Origin: Onstottus_A sp049273835
Lineage (GTDB): Bacteria; Acidobacteriota; Blastocatellia; UBA7656
Reading direction: 5' to 3'
NCBI GenBank assembly: GCA_049273835.1
Contig: JBASRM010000271.1
Span: 1 to 8,599, forward strand
Length of the DNA stretch: 8,599 nucleotides
Shown: in pieces, positions 6,317 through 8,599 of the stretch
Layout of the letters: each line of letters starts with the position of its first letter
Position numbering within the stretch: position 1 is the first letter of the stretch
Notes under the pieces: model-generated
Told to the model about the DNA's origin: nothing
Databases searched by the model: none
Seen by the model: only the letters and a program-made list of their open reading frames with translations
Made by a program: the position numbers and the translations under genes

Positions 6317-6325
6317 TCACCTCCT
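6317..6325 (-). promoter_or_regulatory. Ribosome-binding site of the DUF5666-like repeat gene
   Basis: AGGAGGTGA on the minus strand is a full-length match to the 16S anti-Shine-Dalgarno complement. It ends six bases before the ATG at 6310-6308. It suggests efficient translation and decides the start. Confidence 0.85.
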
Positions 6326-6722
6326 GCAGCCGCTCCTGGATTAGCGCGCATGGTTCTACGCTCCGACCGTACATTGACCGGGGCCTTTTCCGTCACGCAC
6401 CTGATCAAATCTATGCGCGAGACAGAATCTCCAACGAAATTGTAAGGATCTTCAAAGGGATTGATTCAGCTATTCCCTCGCAGGCAGACACACCAACACG
6501 CTCGTGTGGCTGGCAACCCTCATACCGCCACGGAGAGGGCGGCTGAGGGCTGACAGAGAATCATAAATGTCGGCGCAGCGAGATGCTAGAAGGCGAAACA
6601 GCACCCGTAAGTGGGCTTCGTTCGGGCACTAATTGAAGCAACTCTGCGGGGAGGTTTCTGGGCAAGGATATTCGAAAGCTGGTGGCAGCGCGGACAGCTT
6701 TAGGTATTAGTTTCTCATCACG

Positions 6723-6737
6723 ATGTAAGAATTACAT
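6723..6737. repeat. Interrupted palindrome ATGTAA-GAA-TTACAT
   Basis: Two perfect 6-bp half-sites are separated by three bases. The AT-rich symmetry resembles a regulator binding site, but it lies about 410 bases upstream of the next start codon and no promoter boxes are evident around it, so its role is open. Confidence 0.35.
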
Positions 6738-6833
6738 TACCAGGCGGTAGCGAAGGCATTGAAACAATCTCCAAGTCGGTTGCAACAGACCGATAAGTCG
6801 AACCGCGGCCAGTCTGAAATCCCTATTTCGAGG

Positions 6834-6871
6834 AAACCGGCTGGTTTCTGGCTACCGCCTCCAGCCGGTTT
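6834..6871 (-). terminator. Strong hairpin just after the 435-residue protein gene
   Basis: AAACCGGCTGG (6834-6844) and CCAGCCGGTTT (6861-6871) are perfect 11-bp complements around a 16-base loop. The hairpin begins 17 bases after the TAG stop, which is the right place for a terminator. The three U residues at the base are part of the stem and no longer U-run follows, so it may instead protect the mRNA 3' end or be a dispersed palindromic repeat. Confidence 0.5.
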
Positions 6872-6888
6872 GACGAACGCGCTTGCTC

Positions 6889-8196
6889 CTACTTCCTCTT
6901 TCGCACCTCAGCTACCACAGCTTTCGCTTCCTGTCCGGCAGCCGTCGTCAAGCTTGCGTCTTCAGAGCCATCTTCCTTAGCGGTCGCAGCCGAAGTCAAT
7001 TGCGGCGTTGAGCTGCCTACCGGGAACAATCTGAAATCAAGCCGAGATTCCACTCTCTCTTTCAGTCCCCCAACCCCGGTTGCTCGACCCAGCAAGCCGC
7101 CAACTTTGCCCGAAGCCTTCAACAACGTTATGTCGGTGTACAGGATGTAATCACACGCCTTGCGCTTGGCTTCGGCTTCGATGTCCGCCGGTGTGCGCGA
7201 GTCGAGCGGTACCGCGTCGATATCCGACTCGATTATCCCGCCGATAAGCCTGCTCCGCAGCATATCCACCGAAGGCGAGCGGTCGGTCTTGTTGGCAATC
7301 CAAACCACTCCCACTCGAACTGTACCGGGCCGTTTGGTTGTCGCAGGAGTGACCATCGTTTCAGCCGGTGTTTGAGTCGCCGGCGGGCCGCCTGGGATTG
7401 TTTGAACCGGGGGCATTCCCATCAGTGCCTGATAGTCTTTCACCTCTGTGTAGCCGGACGGCACATCGAACAACGACGCTTCCAGCGGAGTGGTCGTCAG
7501 CTCCACTACTTCTGTCGACGAAGTGGATATCTGTCCTCCATCGAGGTAAATCGTCGTGGTTACAATTACGGGATATCCCAGTTTGCCGGTGCCGGACTTT
7601 TTGAAGCGGACTTCATCCTTGCAATCGGGTCTGGCTCCGTGCGGAATTGAGGCGGCGGGAGTTCCGTCCGAGTCACAGTTGAAGCTGAAGTCGAGATCGA
7701 TATACCAGCCATCGGTTTCCAGCCGAAACCGCGCGGGATTGCAGGCCTCTGGCGTGGACTCGACGTTCAAGGAAGTCTTGATGTGGCGCGCCGTGAATCC
7801 AAAAATCTTCTTGCGCTCCCCTGTGTCGTTTATGGACGTGTCGTAGGTCACCACTCCGCCGCGCCGGGTCGTAGTTGGCTGGCTCGGGGTCGCAGGTGGC
7901 TTTTCGGCGGGTGTTGTAGTGGACGACGCAGTGACCATCGGCGTAACCATGAAGGTTCGGGCCTTGTCGTTAATTTGAACCGTTCGCTTCAGATCACATT
8001 GCGTCAAGGTTACCATTTCAAAGCTGCCGTAACTCTGGCTGGAGCGTTGGCGCGCGCCCTTTATGTAGATCGTGCCTTCGTTGCTACTTCCCGCTGAGGT
8101 GTTCTTGGTTTTCATTTTGATGTCGGCCGACGCAGAACCGGCCGCCACAAGCGAAAGAATTAAGGCGAATATATGAGTTGCTAATTTCTTTTCCAC
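6889..8196 (-). CDS. Exported two-module protein of unknown function (possible CsgG-like C-terminal module)
   Basis: The 435-residue product starts at a GTG (8196-8194) preceded by AAGGAGG at five bases' spacing. From there a clean signal peptide follows (KK, then THIFALILSLVAAG, cleavage after SASA near residue 24). The frame is open to an ATG at 8274, but that start would put 26 non-signal residues in front and lacks a ribosome-binding site. After the signal comes a module of about 65 residues (IKMKTKNTSAG, GTIYIKGARQR, TQCDLKRTVQINDKARTFMV), faintly like DUF4412-type periplasmic proteins. A Thr/Pro linker follows (about 90-114), then a region with Cys152, Cys174 and Cys192, and a second Pro/Thr linker (about 261-292). 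The C-terminal module, TVRVGVVWIANKTDRSPSVD and CDYILYTDITLLKASGKVGG, looks like a CsgG/LpoB-type nucleotide-fold domain. Both domain calls are from pattern memory and weak; the gene itself is secure. Confidence 0.88.
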   Translation of the reverse strand: MEKKLATHIFALILSLVAAGSASADIKMKTKNTSAGSSNEGTIYIKGARQRSSQSYGSFEMVTLTQCDLKRTVQINDKARTFMVTPMVTASSTTTPAEKPPATPSQPTTTRRGGVVTYDTSINDTGERKKIFGFTARHIKTSLNVESTPEACNPARFRLETDGWYIDLDFSFNCDSDGTPAASIPHGARPDCKDEVRFKKSGTGKLGYPVIVTTTIYLDGGQISTSSTEVVELTTTPLEASLFDVPSGYTEVKDYQALMGMPPVQTIPGGPPATQTPAETMVTPATTKRPGTVRVGVVWIANKTDRSPSVDMLRSRLIGGIIESDIDAVPLDSRTPADIEAEAKRKACDYILYTDITLLKASGKVGGLLGRATGVGGLKERVESRLDFRLFPVGSSTPQLTSAATAKEDGSEDASLTTAAGQEAKAVVAEVRKRK

Positions 8197-8201
8197 GAAA
8201 C

Positions 8202-8208
8202 CCTCCTT
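8202..8208 (-). promoter_or_regulatory. Ribosome-binding site selecting a GTG start
   Basis: AAGGAGG on the minus strand sits five bases before the GTG at 8196-8194. It decides in favour of this start over the upstream in-frame ATG at 8274, and the product then begins directly with a signal peptide. Confidence 0.8.
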
Positions 8209-8407
8209 GTCCGAAGTATGAGAGATTACCGTTGTGCGTGGCCCGTAAAATTCGCCAAACACAATCGGCGCCACAATCAGGCTCAGAGTAGCCCGGATAT
8301 GCGAAGCTTCCAGTGCAGCCGAACACAGAGCTGCGGCACGCTGTGAGAGAATGAAAGCCGGGCGCGCCCTAGTCGCGTACTAAACCCTCAAACCTTGCTC
8401 GATTCGG

Positions 8408-8599
8408 TCATTGCGGGCGGCGTCCGAACTGACCTAACCCGCGTCCCTGCCCGAACCCGGCGTTTGCGTCTACCGCATTCACCCCCAGCGCTCCTCTTAC
8501 AATCGACAGCTTGGCAAGGATCCTCGGCTCGGCAAGATGAAACTTCTCGGTCATCAACTGCGCTCGCTCGAAATCGGCCTTAGCAAGCGTAGCCAGTTC
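8408..8599 (-). CDS. C-terminal end of an unrecognised protein (cut by window edge)
   Basis: The minus-strand frame is open from the right window edge for 63 codons and ends at TGA (8410-8408). It begins ELATLAKADFERAQLMTEKF and continues with a helical, well-mixed stretch (AEPRILAKLSIVRGALGV), then a Gly/Gln-rich tail ending GQFGRRPQ. The amino-acid mix and GC-rich third codon positions look coding. It would be transcribed ahead of the GTG-started gene, with 211 bases between them. I do not recognise the family. A longer minus-strand frame in the gap to the left (8084-8326) is not its continuation. Confidence 0.6.
   Translation of the reverse strand, partial: ELATLAKADFERAQLMTEKFHLAEPRILAKLSIVRGALGVNAVDANAGFGQGRGLGQFGRRPQ

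Larger units (their letters stand above)
6311..6888. other. Intergenic spacer of 578 bp, no gene seen
   Basis: No frame here has a ribosome-binding site or convincing protein composition on either strand. The spacer contains the Shine-Dalgarno sequence of the repeat-protein gene (6317-6325), a 15-bp interrupted palindrome (6723-6737) and a strong hairpin at its far end (6834-6871). A promoter for the repeat-protein gene is expected here, but no convincing -35/-10 pair was found. A small RNA cannot be excluded from sequence alone. Confidence 0.55.

Noticed and set aside
6313..6546. Plus-strand open frame of about 77 codons in the large spacer
   Set aside because: No Shine-Dalgarno sequence is present, it overlaps the upstream region of the minus-strand gene, and no family is recognisable.
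8084..8326. 80-codon minus-strand frame overlapping the start of the exported protein
   Set aside because: It is in another frame than the gene with the clear RBS and signal peptide, and overlaps its N-terminus.
8360..8369. GGGCGCGCCC palindrome
   Set aside because: A short GC-only palindrome is expected by chance in this base composition, and nothing around it supports a function.

Overview
The window comes from a Gram-negative-type bacterium with moderately high GC. The likeliest source is Acidobacteriota of the Blastocatellia/Pyrinomonadaceae kind. This is an inference from gene style (exported proteins of unknown function, DUF5666-like repeats, an exosortase paired with a VIT/vWA protein, palindrome-rich spacers); no marker gene is present. 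All seven supported genes lie on the minus strand, so transcription runs from position 8599 towards 1.

In transcription order the window holds: (i) the last 63 codons of an unrecognised protein (8408-8599); (ii) a 435-residue exported protein with a GTG start, an unknown N-terminal module and a C-terminal module that may be CsgG-like (6889-8196); (iii) a 578-bp spacer with a strong hairpin just after that gene; (iv) a 480-residue exported protein made almost entirely of six 75-76-residue DUF5666-like repeats (4868-6310); (v) a 350-bp spacer with a long inverted repeat; (vi) a two-gene unit, a 663-residue VIT + vWA protein ending in a PEP-CTERM-like tail with a Ser-Glu-Pro core (2526-4517), overlapping by ATGA an exosortase with the Cys/Arg/His catalytic set, probably the K type (1729-2529); (vii) a 404-bp spacer with heptamer repeats and a large imperfect stem-loop; (viii) an ABC ATPase (395-1324) overlapping by ATGA an ABC-2 permease that runs off the window (1-398).

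The most interesting unit is vi. It looks like a dedicated one-substrate sorting system. The VIT/vWA protein would be exported by its signal peptide, held by its C-terminal helix, then cut or transferred by the neighbouring exosortase. The two adjacent exported proteins (ii and iv) could belong to the same envelope programme, but only adjacency supports that. The ABC pair is probably an independent exporter.
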